Shown one piece after another: positions 1-7,843 of a stretch of 64,000 bases of DNA. The position numbers were made by a program, and so were the translations under genes. The notes under the pieces were generated by a model. That model was not told where the DNA came from, searched no databases, and saw only the letters and a list, made by a program, of their open reading frames with translations. Numbering within the stretch: the stretch's first letter is position 1; each line of letters begins with the position of its first letter. This DNA comes from an uncultured Eubacterium sp. (GTDB lineage: Bacteria > Bacillota > Clostridia > Lachnospirales > Lachnospiraceae), in NCBI GenBank assembly GCA_934351445.1, contig CAKRIZ010000001.1:124001-188000 (forward strand). Reading direction: 5' to 3'.

Positions 1-237
1 GGCAGATATGATAACAATTGCAGCATCGGCCACGTCATCATAATCTCCGGCATATATTTTCATCGGACTTGCAAATGGAATACCATGACTGATATCCATC
101 GCTTCTCCCTCTGCCTTGTTCTTATCTGCATCTATAAGGACAATCTCCGTAAACAATCCACTCTGCATTAAAGCAAATACAGATGCAGAACCGACAAAGC
201 CACAGCCTATCATGACTGCTTTTTTTGAATGAATCAT
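1..237 (-). CDS. ldh: L-lactate dehydrogenase, N-terminal part (cut by window edge)
   Basis: The N-terminal ~79 residues read as an NAD-binding Rossmann fold of the lactate/malate dehydrogenase family: a GCGFVGSAS glycine-rich loop after the first strand, then an acidic ILIDAD-type strand end (here VLIDADKNKAEGEAMD) and DISHG. The protein would reduce pyruvate to lactate with NADH in the cytoplasm. The rest lies outside the window. The start is uncertain: the first in-frame ATG is at 237, but the best Shine-Dalgarno (AAGGAG, 261-266) is 23 bases upstream and would better fit an in-frame ATT at 252-255. That SD overlaps the rubrerythrin stop codon, so the two genes are probably cotranscribed. 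Confidence 0.8.
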   Translation of the reverse strand, partial: MIHSKKAVMIGCGFVGSASVFALMQSGLFTEIVLIDADKNKAEGEAMDISHGIPFASPMKIYAGDYDDVADAAIVIISA

Positions 238-264
238 CTGCTTCTTCGTAATAATCTCATCTCC

Positions 265-807
265 TTAATAATTCTCTGCATGTACTTCAAAATAGCTCTG
301 CGGATGGTTACATACCGGACATACCTCGGGAGCCTTTGGTCCTACCACAATATGTCCACAGTTGCGGCATTCCCATACCTTCACTTCACTCTTTTCAAAC
401 ACCTGCGCAGTTTCGATATTCTTCAGAAGTGCACGATATCTCTCCTCATGGTGCTTCTCGATCTCTCCTACTGCCCTAAATTTCTCTGCAAGTTCGGGGA
501 ATCCCTCTTCCTCCGCGGTTTTCGCAAATCCATCATACATATCTGTCCACTCATAATTTTCGCCTTCAGCAGCAGCTGCCAGATTTTCCTTTGTATCACC
601 GATTCCCGCTAATTCCTTGAACCACATTTTAGCATGTTCTTTCTCGTTGTCTGCGGTCTTTAAAAATAATGCTGACATCTGCTCATAGCCTTCCTTTTTT
701 GCTACAGAAGCAAAATAGGTATACTTATTTCTTGCCTGGGACTCTCCTGCAAATGCCTCCTGCAGATTTTTCTCTGTCTGCGTTCCTGCGTATTTGTTTG
801 CTGTCAT
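265..807 (-). CDS. rbr: Rubrerythrin
   Basis: A 180-residue protein with the two expected parts: a ferritin-like four-helix diiron domain with two ExxH signatures (EKEH near residue 55 and EKHH near 118), and a C-terminal rubredoxin-like Fe(SCys)4 domain with CRNC and CPVC pairs. Rubrerythrins reduce hydrogen peroxide using electrons from NADH via rubredoxin-type carriers, a standard anaerobe defence. The start has a clear GGAGG. It lies directly downstream of the flavin reductase-rubredoxin gene and the PerR-like gene, which supports a peroxide-stress operon. Length and motifs are typical for the family. Confidence 0.95.
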   Translation of the reverse strand: MTANKYAGTQTEKNLQEAFAGESQARNKYTYFASVAKKEGYEQMSALFLKTADNEKEHAKMWFKELAGIGDTKENLAAAAEGENYEWTDMYDGFAKTAEEEGFPELAEKFRAVGEIEKHHEERYRALLKNIETAQVFEKSEVKVWECRNCGHIVVGPKAPEVCPVCNHPQSYFEVHAENY

Positions 808-860
808 TTATTCTTCCTCCATTTCCTTTACTTGATCGTGACTGTTCCGTACCCTCACAG

Positions 861-1478
861 TCACACTTTTTCAAAATCTGATGCCGGGTGCTTACATACC
901 GGACATATAAAATCTTCCGGTAGCTCTTCGCCTGCATACTCATATCCACATATTCTGCAGCGCCATACGTTCTGACCATTCTCCGTTTTTTTAACTTCTT
1001 CTCGCTTAGGCTTAATATGATTATGGTAATAATCATATGTGACAGAAGGGACATCACTCAGGACTTCCATATCGGTGATCTCACCGATAAACATCGTATG
1101 CGAACCTAGATCTTCTGTTTTATGAACTGTTACAGAAATGTATGCATTCGTACCATCTGTAATATAATAAATACCATTTGTACCCCTGTCACACTTTTCA
1201 AATGTTTCAAACTTATTGATATCCCTTCCTGATTGAAAGCCAAAATGCTTAAATATTTCAAACGGTGCATTCTGACCCAGAATTGATACCGTGAATTTTC
1301 CGGTTCTTTGGATCATATCGTGCGTGTAATTTGCTTTGTTCACGCAGATACTTAGCTGGTTTGGTTCTGAAGCCGCCTGAATTGCTGTATTAATAATACA
1401 TCCATTGTCTTTTTCTCCTTCTCTGGCAGTCAGTACAAACAATCCATAACTCAGCTTATACATTGCTTTCTCGTCCAT
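861..1478 (-). CDS. Flavin reductase-rubredoxin fusion (high-molecular-weight rubredoxin, Hrb type)
   Basis: A 205-residue fusion. Residues 1-150 resemble the FMN-binding flavin reductase (FlaRed) fold, and residues ~168-205 are a rubredoxin domain with CRIC and CPVC knuckles. Proteins of this architecture carry electrons from NADH to flavodiiron proteins or rubrerythrin during oxygen or nitric oxide reduction. The AAGGAGG site supports the ATG at 1478. The start overlaps the end of the PerR-like gene by 23 bases, indicating translational coupling, and rubrerythrin follows. The electron acceptor here is inferred to be the neighbouring rubrerythrin. Confidence 0.9.
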   Translation of the reverse strand: MDEKAMYKLSYGLFVLTAREGEKDNGCIINTAIQAASEPNQLSICVNKANYTHDMIQRTGKFTVSILGQNAPFEIFKHFGFQSGRDINKFETFEKCDRGTNGIYYITDGTNAYISVTVHKTEDLGSHTMFIGEITDMEVLSDVPSVTYDYYHNHIKPKREEVKKTENGQNVWRCRICGYEYAGEELPEDFICPVCKHPASDFEKV

Positions 1479-1878
1479 TTTGTTCCTCCTTTACCTTCTC
1501 CCTGCATGCGGGGCAAATGCCTTTAAACAAAATATCATAATCTAGAAATTTCATTCCATGCGTGCTATGAATTCTTTCCAGCAAGTCCGGTATTTCATCC
1601 ATATCCACATCATACACCCCACCGCATATTTCACATCTGACATGATAGTGATTTTTTAATGTACAATCGAACCTGTTCGGTCCATCCGGGACTTCAACCT
1701 TCCTTAAAGCACCTTCTTCTACCAATATATCAAGATTTCTATATACAGTTCCTTTTCCGATTGTAGGATATGCTTCTTTTATAAATTCATACACTTCATT
1801 TGCTGTCACATGCCTTTTCATCTCGTATATAGCATTTCGTACCAGCTCTTTCTGGATGGTGTTTCTTCTACTTCTCAT
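1456..1878 (-). CDS. Fur/PerR-family metalloregulator
   Basis: A 140-residue Fur-family repressor: N-terminal winged helix (recognition helix in the GKGTVYRNLDILVEEG segment), then a dimerisation/metal domain with HYHVRCEICG and CPAC, the two CxxC pairs that bind structural zinc. First gene of the PerR-Hrb-rubrerythrin unit. Family and context favour a PerR-type peroxide sensor, but PerR and Fur cannot be told apart by eye. The start at 1878 has AAGGAG at good spacing. Autoregulation is likely because inverted repeats overlap its promoter. Confidence 0.9.
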   Translation of the reverse strand: MRSRRNTIQKELVRNAIYEMKRHVTANEVYEFIKEAYPTIGKGTVYRNLDILVEEGALRKVEVPDGPNRFDCTLKNHYHVRCEICGGVYDVDMDEIPDLLERIHSTHGMKFLDYDILFKGICPACREKVKEEQNGRESNV

Positions 1879-1895
1879 TCATTCTCCTTATCAGG

Positions 1896-1908
1896 ATTAA
1901 TTCTTAAT
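1896..1908. promoter_or_regulatory. Inverted repeat just downstream of the -10 box, candidate operator
   Basis: ATTAATTCTTAAT is a perfect 5-3-5 inverted repeat five bases past the -10 box, where a bound repressor would block transcription of its own operon. Confidence 0.4.
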
Positions 1909-1912
1909 AAGG

Positions 1913-1941
1913 ATTATATACGATTTTTTGTCTATTGTCAA
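1913..1941 (-). promoter_or_regulatory. Sigma-A promoter of the PerR-Hrb-rubrerythrin unit
   Basis: Consensus promoter on the minus strand: TTGACA (1936-1941), exactly 17 bases, TATAAT (1913-1918). The start of the regulator gene lies ~35 bases downstream of the -10 box. Confidence 0.85.
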
Positions 1942-1951
1942 TAAAAATAGT

Positions 1952-1967
1952 AATAATTCTCATTATT
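1952..1967. promoter_or_regulatory. Inverted repeat, candidate Fur/PerR operator (upstream site)
   Basis: AATAATTCTCATTATT is a perfect 6-4-6 inverted repeat placed 10 bases upstream of the -35 box. AT-rich repeats of this kind are typical of Fur-family operators. Confidence 0.5.
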
Positions 1968-2082
1968 GCAATCAACAGCAATGTTTTTTTCTTTACACAA
2001 AATTTAGTTTTCATTGTCTACTCTCCTTACCCTTTCTCAACTATGTTCCATAAGCCGATCCAACTATTGGTATACAGAATAC

Positions 2083-2136
2083 AAAAAAACGCAGGGAAAA
2101 TCACATGACCAAAGTCTTGCGTTTTCCTTGCGTTTT
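2083..2136 (-). terminator. Terminator of the Bcp-YaaA unit
   Basis: Two 15-base arms (2086-2100 and 2122-2136) pair with one mismatch, and on the minus strand the hairpin is followed by a run of seven T. It lies ~105 bases after the yaaA stop. Confidence 0.85.
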
Positions 2137-2240
2137 GGCAAGAATTACATTTTATAAATTTATATCTGATCCCCAAATCACTGACCTTTGTAAGCCTTAG
2201 ATCTGACAAAAACTCCATGCTTAGATGTATGTAAGACCTC

Positions 2241-3011
2241 TCAGCCCGTGTGGTGCTTCCTTTCTTTCTCCGTTTTTTCAAAAACATACTTTGTCTCCGA
2301 TGACAGATCTCCTCTAAAAGTATATCCAAGCCTGTCAAACTTTCGTATGTCCGCCGGATTTTCAATATTTCTCTCTGCCATATATCTAACCATTTCACCG
2401 CGGGCCATCTTCGCATAGGTACCTTTTGTTATCAGCTTATCACCTGATAATTCACAGAATGTAATCGTGATGTAGTTGTCTTTATCCGATAGATATCTTT
2501 CTATGCATTTTGAATATTCTTTGGATGCCAGATTAATGATCGTCCTGCTGTCATCGATCACTGAATGATATAACCTATCCCCCCAGTAATCATATAGATT
2601 TGCTGTTTCTTCAATCCCGGCCTTTGCCTGCATTTCAAGACGATACGGAGTCACACCATCCATTGGTTTTAAAATGCCATAAAACGCAGACAGTATTCTT
2701 AAATGATTTTGTATATACTCAAGCTGCCGGATTTCAAATACAGATGGTGCCATATATTGAAATGCAATCCCTTCATATGCTAAAACAGCCGGGGTAAGTC
2801 TGCTGTAAAGATCCATCGTTTCCAGTCTGTGAAAGTTCTGATCTGCAATCTTGTCATTACATTTCCAGATGGTTTTCAGTTCCTCTTTTGATTTACCTTT
2901 CATCCATCCCAAGATCGCGGCTGTCTTATCAATAAAGACAGGCAGTTCAACCGGTGCTATGTGATCAGTATCTGCAATCATCTTTTTTGCAGGTGACAGT
3001 ATGATCTTCAT
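2241..3011 (-). CDS. yaaA: YaaA family peroxide-response protein (UPF0246)
   Basis: A 256-residue cytoplasmic protein starting MKIILSPAKKM, the hallmark N-terminus of the YaaA/UPF0246 family. In E. coli YaaA limits free iron and so Fenton damage after peroxide stress, and its fold has a DNA-binding helix-hairpin-helix. Its start overlaps the Bcp stop by one base (TAATG), so it is coupled to the peroxiredoxin gene; this context supports a peroxide role. Length is normal. It is followed by a strong terminator. Confidence 0.9.
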   Translation of the reverse strand: MKIILSPAKKMIADTDHIAPVELPVFIDKTAAILGWMKGKSKEELKTIWKCNDKIADQNFHRLETMDLYSRLTPAVLAYEGIAFQYMAPSVFEIRQLEYIQNHLRILSAFYGILKPMDGVTPYRLEMQAKAGIEETANLYDYWGDRLYHSVIDDSRTIINLASKEYSKCIERYLSDKDNYITITFCELSGDKLITKGTYAKMARGEMVRYMAERNIENPADIRKFDRLGYTFRGDLSSETKYVFEKTEKERKHHTG

Positions 3012-3466
3012 TATGACAGTTCCTTAAGCATATTTTCAGGATCATCTGCCGCCCTGACTTTATCATTGGCTTTGATGATAATTCCCTGCTCATCAATAAG
3101 ATATGTAGTTCTTACCACACCCATAGAAACCTTGCCATAATTTTTCTTTTCTTTCCATACATCATATGCTTCGATCACCTTACGCTCCGGATCTGCCAAA
3201 AGTGTAAATGCCAGTCCATATTTTTCCTCAAATCTCTTGTGAGAGGCTACAGAATCCTTACTGACTCCGAGAATAACTGCTCCTTTCTCAGTAAACTGCG
3301 GATAACGCTCCGAAAAACCACACGCCTGCTTCGTACATCCCGGTGTATTATCCTTTGGATAAAAATATAAAATCACTTTTTTGCCTGCATAATCACTTAA
3401 TTTATGCATCTCTCCATTCTGATCCGGCAATTCAAAATCCGGTGCTTTTGTTCCTAACTCTAACAT
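3011..3466 (-). CDS. bcp: Peroxiredoxin, Bcp/PrxQ type
   Basis: A 151-residue thioredoxin-fold peroxidase. The peroxidatic Cys44 lies in the classic TPGCT motif and a second Cys49 is five residues on, the spacing of atypical two-Cys PrxQ/Bcp enzymes that recycle through an intramolecular disulfide. It reduces hydrogen peroxide and organic hydroperoxides with thioredoxin. GGAGG precedes the start. Sits between a small membrane protein gene (3-base gap) and yaaA (overlapping), forming a compact stress operon. Confidence 0.95.
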   Translation of the reverse strand: MLELGTKAPDFELPDQNGEMHKLSDYAGKKVILYFYPKDNTPGCTKQACGFSERYPQFTEKGAVILGVSKDSVASHKRFEEKYGLAFTLLADPERKVIEAYDVWKEKKNYGKVSMGVVRTTYLIDEQGIIIKANDKVRAADDPENMLKELS

Positions 3467-3469
3467 TTA

Positions 3470-3679
3470 TTATTCCTCCTCTTTTGTATTTTCCATCTGT
3501 TTTCCTGTTCTCTTATTACCTGAAATCATTTTATGTCCGGTATACATAGACATAAGCATGCATATAAGAGAGCTGCACGCAAAATACTTATGACTTGATT
3601 TAGATCCTTTATATCCGGTGTAAAAAGTTCCAATCATAGTAATTAATGCTCCGACTGACCAATACTTATGTGCTTTCAT
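3470..3679 (-). CDS. Small two-helix membrane protein (DUF6219-like)
   Basis: A 69-residue protein with two hydrophobic segments (about residues 8-24 and 32-48) separated by a short Lys/Ser-rich turn, and a charged C-terminal tail. It resembles small Lachnospiraceae proteins that I recall being labelled DUF6219; function unknown. AGGAGG supports the start. It is the first gene of the Bcp-YaaA unit, so a link to stress is possible only by association. Confidence 0.7.
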   Translation of the reverse strand: MKAHKYWSVGALITMIGTFYTGYKGSKSSHKYFACSSLICMLMSMYTGHKMISGNKRTGKQMENTKEEE

Positions 3680-3717
3680 GCTTTATTCACCTCCTGTATA
3701 TGAACATATTCTATCAT

Positions 3718-3775
3718 TTTGTGTATTATTAATCCCTACGCCAACTGCACAGACATATTTTTACGGCAGTATGGC
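3718..3775. repeat. Copy A of a ~50-bp intergenic repeat
   Basis: This segment matches 7453-7501 almost base for base apart from one 9-base insertion (ACGCCAACT) and a few substitutions, both copies running from TTTGTGTATTAT to TATGGC. Each lies just upstream, on the minus strand, of a gene start (here the small membrane protein). Origin unclear: a shared promoter block or a remnant of a duplicated hicA upstream region. Confidence 0.7.
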
Positions 3776-3882
3776 GAGAAAGTCTTGCTCACATCCACAG
3801 GTAATCCTGTGGCTATTCACAATACTATGATAACCATTTTTGTCAGAGACTGCAATCAGATTTCTCCATCCTTTGTAACAGA

Positions 3883-5190
3883 TCAGTCATCTAAAAACTT
3901 CTGGATCCCTCCGATATCATACAACGGCAGATTCGTCATCCACTCCTGTTCCCTGTAATCTGACATAGACGTCCGGATCGCATGTCCGGGATGATATTTT
4001 TCACAGAAAGCCTTCAGACTTTTCGCCCGCAGATTTTCCTCTGCCTTTACTTCTACCGGAACGACAGATGTTTTCCCCTGTAAAATAAAATCAATCTCTC
4101 CGGTAGAATTCGGTGTGGAATAATAATAAGGCGTCAATCCATGTTCAGAAACGAACTGCTGCAATACATACTGCTCCGTCAGTGCGCCCTTGAATTCCGT
4201 AAAAATACGGTTGCCGTCTATGATTACCTGTGCATCCAGATCCGTCATGGCAATCAACAATCCGATATCTACCAGAAATATTTTAAATACATCGAGATCC
4301 ATATATGCCTTCAATGGCAATGCCGGTTTACTGACCCGGTTCACCTTATGGATCAGACCGCAGTCCATCAGCCACTGGATCGCCAATTCAAAGTCTTTTG
4401 CCCGCGCACCCTCTCTCACCTGACCGTAAATATACTTCTTATTTTCCTTTGCCAGCTGCATCGGAATTGAATTCCATACAAGATTTAGCCGGGGCACGAG
4501 TGTCGCCGCCGCATGCTTGGAAAAATCCTGCTGATAATCATTCAACAGGTTCTTCTGTATCTCACGCACACGGACAAAGTCTCCGGTATCTGCAAACAAC
4601 TGCACAGCTTCCGGCATCCCTCCTACATAATAATATTCCCGCAGCCGATCAATATATTTTTCCCGGAATGCCGTGACCATTCCTCTATCATCGCCACACA
4701 AAAATCCCTCGTACCGCTCCTCGCCCAGTGCACGTAAAAATTCCCGAAAACTGAGCGGATAGAGATCCATAAAATCCACTTTCCCTACAGGAAATGATGT
4801 GCCCTCATGCAGTGCAACACCAAGCAGTGATCCCGCTGCAACGATCGCATACTGCGGCGCATTCTCATAAAAATATTTAAGTGATGTAAGCGCACGCGGA
4901 ACCTCCTGCACTTCATCAAAGATCAAAAGCGTATTCTGCGCATCAATCGTCATCCCACACTCTGCGCAGATCGCCCGGATCAAGCGGTCCACATCCAGTT
5001 CCCCTTCAAACACCTGCTTCATCCGTGTATTGCTGTCGAAATTGACATATGCCACCTGTTCAAAGCAGGTTCTGCCGAATTCCTTCATCAGCCATGTTTT
5101 TCCAACCTGTCTGGCACCGCGGATAATCAACGGCTTACGCCCTGCGCAATCCTTCCATTTCTTTAGTTTTTCCAGTGCAAAACGCTCCAT
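3883..5190 (-). CDS. AAA ATPase with DUF4143 C-terminal domain
   Basis: A 435-residue protein with Walker A GARQVGKT at residues 25-32, Walker B LLIFDEVQEVP, and a C-terminal region of the DUF4143 type that is fold-related to nucleases (GEIDFILQ...VVPVEVKAEE resembles a PD-(D/E)XK core). Such proteins are abundant, often mobile-looking accessory genes in gut Clostridia and Bacteroidetes; no defined function. The ATG at 5190 is eight bases from AAGGAG and is preferred over a GTG at 5196. Monocistronic, with a promoter embedded in a long inverted repeat. Confidence 0.85.
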   Translation of the reverse strand: MERFALEKLKKWKDCAGRKPLIIRGARQVGKTWLMKEFGRTCFEQVAYVNFDSNTRMKQVFEGELDVDRLIRAICAECGMTIDAQNTLLIFDEVQEVPRALTSLKYFYENAPQYAIVAAGSLLGVALHEGTSFPVGKVDFMDLYPLSFREFLRALGEERYEGFLCGDDRGMVTAFREKYIDRLREYYYVGGMPEAVQLFADTGDFVRVREIQKNLLNDYQQDFSKHAAATLVPRLNLVWNSIPMQLAKENKKYIYGQVREGARAKDFELAIQWLMDCGLIHKVNRVSKPALPLKAYMDLDVFKIFLVDIGLLIAMTDLDAQVIIDGNRIFTEFKGALTEQYVLQQFVSEHGLTPYYYSTPNSTGEIDFILQGKTSVVPVEVKAEENLRAKSLKAFCEKYHPGHAIRTSMSDYREQEWMTNLPLYDIGGIQKFLDD

Positions 5191-5230
5191 AGCCACATCT
5201 CCTTGCTGATTGTGTATCCTCTTAAACGTA

Positions 5231-5276
5231 TTTTAGTCCTTAAAAGTGTAGTTGTAAACACTTTTAAGGACTAAAA
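5231..5276 (-). promoter_or_regulatory. Promoter embedded in a 19-bp perfect inverted repeat
   Basis: Arms 5231-5249 and 5258-5276 are perfectly complementary with an 8-base spacer. Read on the minus strand the repeat contains TTTACA, 17 bases, TAAAAT, a plausible promoter for the downstream ATPase gene. Could be an operator for a dimeric repressor, a 5' hairpin, or residual terminator of the upstream gene (there is no T-run on the minus strand). Confidence 0.55.
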
Positions 5277-5300
5277 AAGTTTTTTCTTATTTCTTATCTG

Positions 5301-6194
5301 CTATTCTACAGGAAATTTTTTCGGGTAAACCACACATTTTGTAATGCTCTGATGTATTACACCAGCACTGGTTGCTTTTTCTAATTTTGTTTTTCCATAA
5401 TTATTCTGCTTCTGATATGTCAATTTCCCATTCTTCAGTTTTAGTGTCACATTATAATTTGATCCACCAGACGTATAATTCACAAAAATCAACCCGTTCG
5501 CACGGTAGTAAATCGTACCAATGTTACCTGTCTTACGAATTTGTTTTATAATAGTTGTCCCATTTTTTGCTTTCTTTAACTGTTTTTGCGAAATGCTGAG
5601 ACCACCGTATTCTACCAGCTTCTCGCCGTCCCATTTTGAATAATATTTATTCCATGTGTGACCAGTTTCATCTGTAGACGCATCATACCGACTGTCCAAT
5701 ACAACAAATTTATTCTTGCCTAGATAAGTTAAACCTACACCAATATTATCAACTTCATGTGCGCCATAAGAATCAAATGCATACGCATATGTATACCAAC
5801 CACTACCACCTGCGCCTGCCTCAAATGTAACAATCCAAGTATTCTTAACATTATATTTTTTTATAGATGCCGGATATACACACATTCCATCACTAGAACC
5901 AATCTTTTCACAACTCTGATTTGTAATATACCAAAACGATGCATCAACATATCCCAGTTCATCCACTGATTTTGATGTCATTGCAATGGCCTCTTTTTGG
6001 CCATCCTTATTCAAATCTGCAAAGATAAATTTTCGGATTGGCACTGGTGTTGCTGACTCTAATTTGCTTTTCAATGTAGCTTTTGAAGCAGCGTGAGCAG
6101 CTGTTATATTTCCGACCGGCAAGAGTACGACTGAAAACAATAATATAGTAAATGCCAAAAACATGTTACGAATCAGCTTCTTTTTATTCTTCAT
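5301..6194 (-). CDS. Secreted protein of unknown function
   Basis: A 297-residue protein with a clear signal peptide (Lys/Arg start, hydrophobic core to about residue 35, AHAAS cleavage-type end). The mature part begins SKATLKSKLESATP, followed by FIFADLNKDGQKEAIAMT, a calcium-loop-like Asp-rich motif (DLNKDGQKE) often seen in FG-GAP or VCBS-type repeats. No catalytic motif is recognised. GGAGA supports the start. The gene follows the truncated propeller-like gene and may belong to the same former unit. Confidence 0.75.
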   Translation of the reverse strand: MKNKKKLIRNMFLAFTILLFSVVLLPVGNITAAHAASKATLKSKLESATPVPIRKFIFADLNKDGQKEAIAMTSKSVDELGYVDASFWYITNQSCEKIGSSDGMCVYPASIKKYNVKNTWIVTFEAGAGGSGWYTYAYAFDSYGAHEVDNIGVGLTYLGKNKFVVLDSRYDASTDETGHTWNKYYSKWDGEKLVEYGGLSISQKQLKKAKNGTTIIKQIRKTGNIGTIYYRANGLIFVNYTSGGSNYNVTLKLKNGKLTYQKQNNYGKTKLEKATSAGVIHQSITKCVVYPKKFPVE

Positions 6195-6223
6195 CTTTGA
6201 TGGTCTCCTTCCACGATTACAGT

Positions 6224-6793
6224 TTAAAATTTACATTTACGTGTTTTATATGCATTGTCTGTATAGATAATATACGAAGGTGTAATCTTTTGTATAACCC
6301 CAATATGTTTTTTATTCTTCAATAATATTTTTTTGTGCTTCCCATTCATATCACACCGTATCACACTACATACATAATCATTAAAGTCATTCTCTTTAAC
6401 ACATTCTACATAATAGATTTTATTTTTAATAACTCGATAACCTATCATCCCATTTGAAATCTGCTTACCGTGACCGGTTTTCGTATTATATACTTGTAAT
6501 TGTAATGGCCCACCAGCGCCCTCATATGGTGTACATAAAAATATACTTCCATACTGAGTAGCACCTGTTACATTATCCAATAGTTTCTTATGCAATCCAG
6601 TCCGGAAATTATAAGAATACAATGCACCCGGATCTAAATCTTTAACATAATATAAATTATTACTATCAATACCAGCAAACTCCAAATAGTCAACACCTGA
6701 CACAGAACAAATATGCTGCGATTTACCAGTTGACAAATTCATTTTAACTAACACCCAGATTTTGTCATGACTCAGATTATCTGGAAACACCAA
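6224..6793 (-). pseudogene. C-terminal fragment of a propeller-type (DUF5050-like) protein
   Basis: This 189-codon frame has no convincing start: it opens inside the last codons of hicB and has no ribosome binding site or signal peptide. It consists of short repeated units such as NNLYYVKDLDPGALYSYN and NKIYYVECV...IRCDMNGKHKK, resembling the beta-propeller blades of DUF5050 proteins, which normally are exported and much longer. The simplest reading is that the 5' part was lost when hicAB arrived. It could still be translated by coupling to hicB. Confidence 0.6.
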
Positions 6794-7199
6794 GTTTCGT
6801 CATCAATGCCTCTTGCAAAACCCTTGACACATTGATATGTGCCTTCTCTGCTTCCTGATTCAGCCAGTTCGGAAGCGTCACATTTCGCCGTACTGTTTTA
6901 TTATCTGATCTTCTGCGATACTCCTGAAAATCAATATCTACAAGTGATACACATGCTGCCCCTTCTCCTGCAAATGTACCATTTGTAAGATCTATTTCTG
7001 CTAGAGTCCGTGGTTTTGGAATTTTCACCCCATCATCCTCGTAACAGATACCTTTTAAGCCAATTGCATCACGTGCCATTTCGACAGCATTTGCCATTCC
7101 AAATCCTTCTGTGAGAATATTCAAATCGGGGACTTCTATCAGCACCGTATCTTTTTCGTCATTTAACTGCGTAAATATTACCGGATAAACCTGTTTCAT
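6777..7199 (-). CDS. hicB: HicB-family antitoxin
   Basis: A 140-residue protein starting MKQVYPVIFTQ. The N-terminal half has the HicB pseudo-RNase-H fold pattern (VLIEVPDLN...GFGMANAVEMARDAIGL), and the C-terminal half (RRNVTLPNWLNQEAEKAHIN) looks like a ribbon-helix-helix/HTH DNA-binding unit. HicB neutralises HicA and represses the operon. I start at 7199 because the upstream in-frame codons lack a ribosome binding site while GGAGG lies near 7210. It follows hicA by ~48 bases and runs into the truncated gene downstream. Confidence 0.85.
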   Translation of the reverse strand: MKQVYPVIFTQLNDEKDTVLIEVPDLNILTEGFGMANAVEMARDAIGLKGICYEDDGVKIPKPRTLAEIDLTNGTFAGEGAACVSLVDIDFQEYRRRSDNKTVRRNVTLPNWLNQEAEKAHINVSRVLQEALMTKLGVSR

Positions 7200-7247
7200 T
7201 ATAACCGACCTCCATTCTGATTTATATCTATATACCAAGTATTACTT

Positions 7248-7418
7248 TTATAATCCCCATTTTCTCATAATTGCTTTTGCTAATATTTCATTGATTTCCT
7301 TGTGTCTTGGTATCTGTTCCTTATCTTCCCCTCTAATATACACATCATGATTTCCACCATGTCTCTCTAATGTAAACCCAGCTGCTTCGAGCTTTTTAAT
7401 CAAATCTCTTTGTTTCAT
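7248..7418 (-). CDS. hicA: HicA-family mRNA interferase toxin
   Basis: A 56-residue protein, the usual length of HicA. It begins MKQRDLIKKLEAAGF and carries the catalytic-His motif HGGNHDVY, followed by QIPRHKEINEILAKAI, both family hallmarks of the dsRBD-like HicA fold that cleaves mRNA. GGAGG is eight bases upstream. Partner antitoxin hicB follows immediately, so the order is toxin-antitoxin. The promoter upstream overlaps a perfect inverted repeat. Confidence 0.88.
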   Translation of the reverse strand: MKQRDLIKKLEAAGFTLERHGGNHDVYIRGEDKEQIPRHKEINEILAKAIMRKWGL

Positions 7419-7439
7419 GCAGTTTCCTCCCTATATATT

Positions 7440-7467
7440 ATTATACACATTTTTTGTGTATTATCAA
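7440..7467 (-). promoter_or_regulatory. hicAB promoter with overlapping operator
   Basis: TTGATA (7462-7467), 16 bases, TATAAT (7440-7445). The spacer and -10 edge are covered by a perfect 7-5-7 inverted repeat, ATACACA and TGTGTAT (7443-7461), a likely HicB-binding site. Confidence 0.7.
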
Positions 7468-7501
7468 TCCCTGCACAAACATATTTTTACAGCTGTATGG
7501 C
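7453..7501. repeat. Copy B of the ~50-bp intergenic repeat
   Basis: Partner of 3718-3775, lacking a 9-base segment. It overlaps the hicA promoter region and ends at the left arm of the adjacent terminator hairpin. Confidence 0.7.
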
Positions 7502-7536
7502 AAAAAAAGAGCCGCGAGCGACTCTTTTTTGCCATA
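7496..7536 (-). terminator. Bidirectional terminator-type hairpin
   Basis: A ~15-base stem (TATGGCAAAAAA..AGAG against CTCTTTTTTGCCATA) with a GC-rich loop. It lies just after the stop of the small protein gene at 7549 on the minus strand and carries A and T runs on both sides. Confidence 0.8.
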
Positions 7537-7548
7537 CATAACTTACTT

Positions 7549-7800
7549 TCAAACCACAGCCTTTGCTTTTGTGAAATCCTTCTTCTCCACAAGAATCTCA
7601 TACTGCTTTGTCTGTTCCGGTAGATTGCCGGCACTTCCGACTGTTCCACGGAGTGTGCCCCTTCCTGTCCATTCGCCAAGTTGGTCTTTTACCTTATATT
7701 TGTACCTGATCCCATCTCTATCCAGCGCATCCCTGATCTCATTGAATTTCTTCAGGTCTGTGCCGATCCACAGACTCTCCGTATGAAATACTGTAAACAT
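7549..7800 (-). CDS. Small conserved-looking protein of unknown function
   Basis: An 83-residue soluble protein starting MFTVFHTESLW; the start at 7800 is chosen for its GGAGG at seven bases, whereas an upstream ATG would overlap the preceding gene. The pattern (short strand, helix with RDALDRDGI, strands, and a final ILVEKKDFTKAKAVV) resembles small DUF2007-like signal-transducing proteins, but I cannot confirm this. It is downstream of the DUF2500 gene with a ~43-base gap and is closed by a hairpin terminator. Confidence 0.65.
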   Translation of the reverse strand: MFTVFHTESLWIGTDLKKFNEIRDALDRDGIRYKYKVKDQLGEWTGRGTLRGTVGSAGNLPEQTKQYEILVEKKDFTKAKAVV

Positions 7801-7843
7801 CTTACTTCCTCCATTCTGTTTATTCATCATCCTGTTTCCATTC

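Noticed and set aside
2027-2416. 129-codon minus-strand frame overlapping the 3' half of yaaA
   Set aside because: It lies mostly in another frame of yaaA and across its terminator, has no ribosome binding site and no protein-like pattern.
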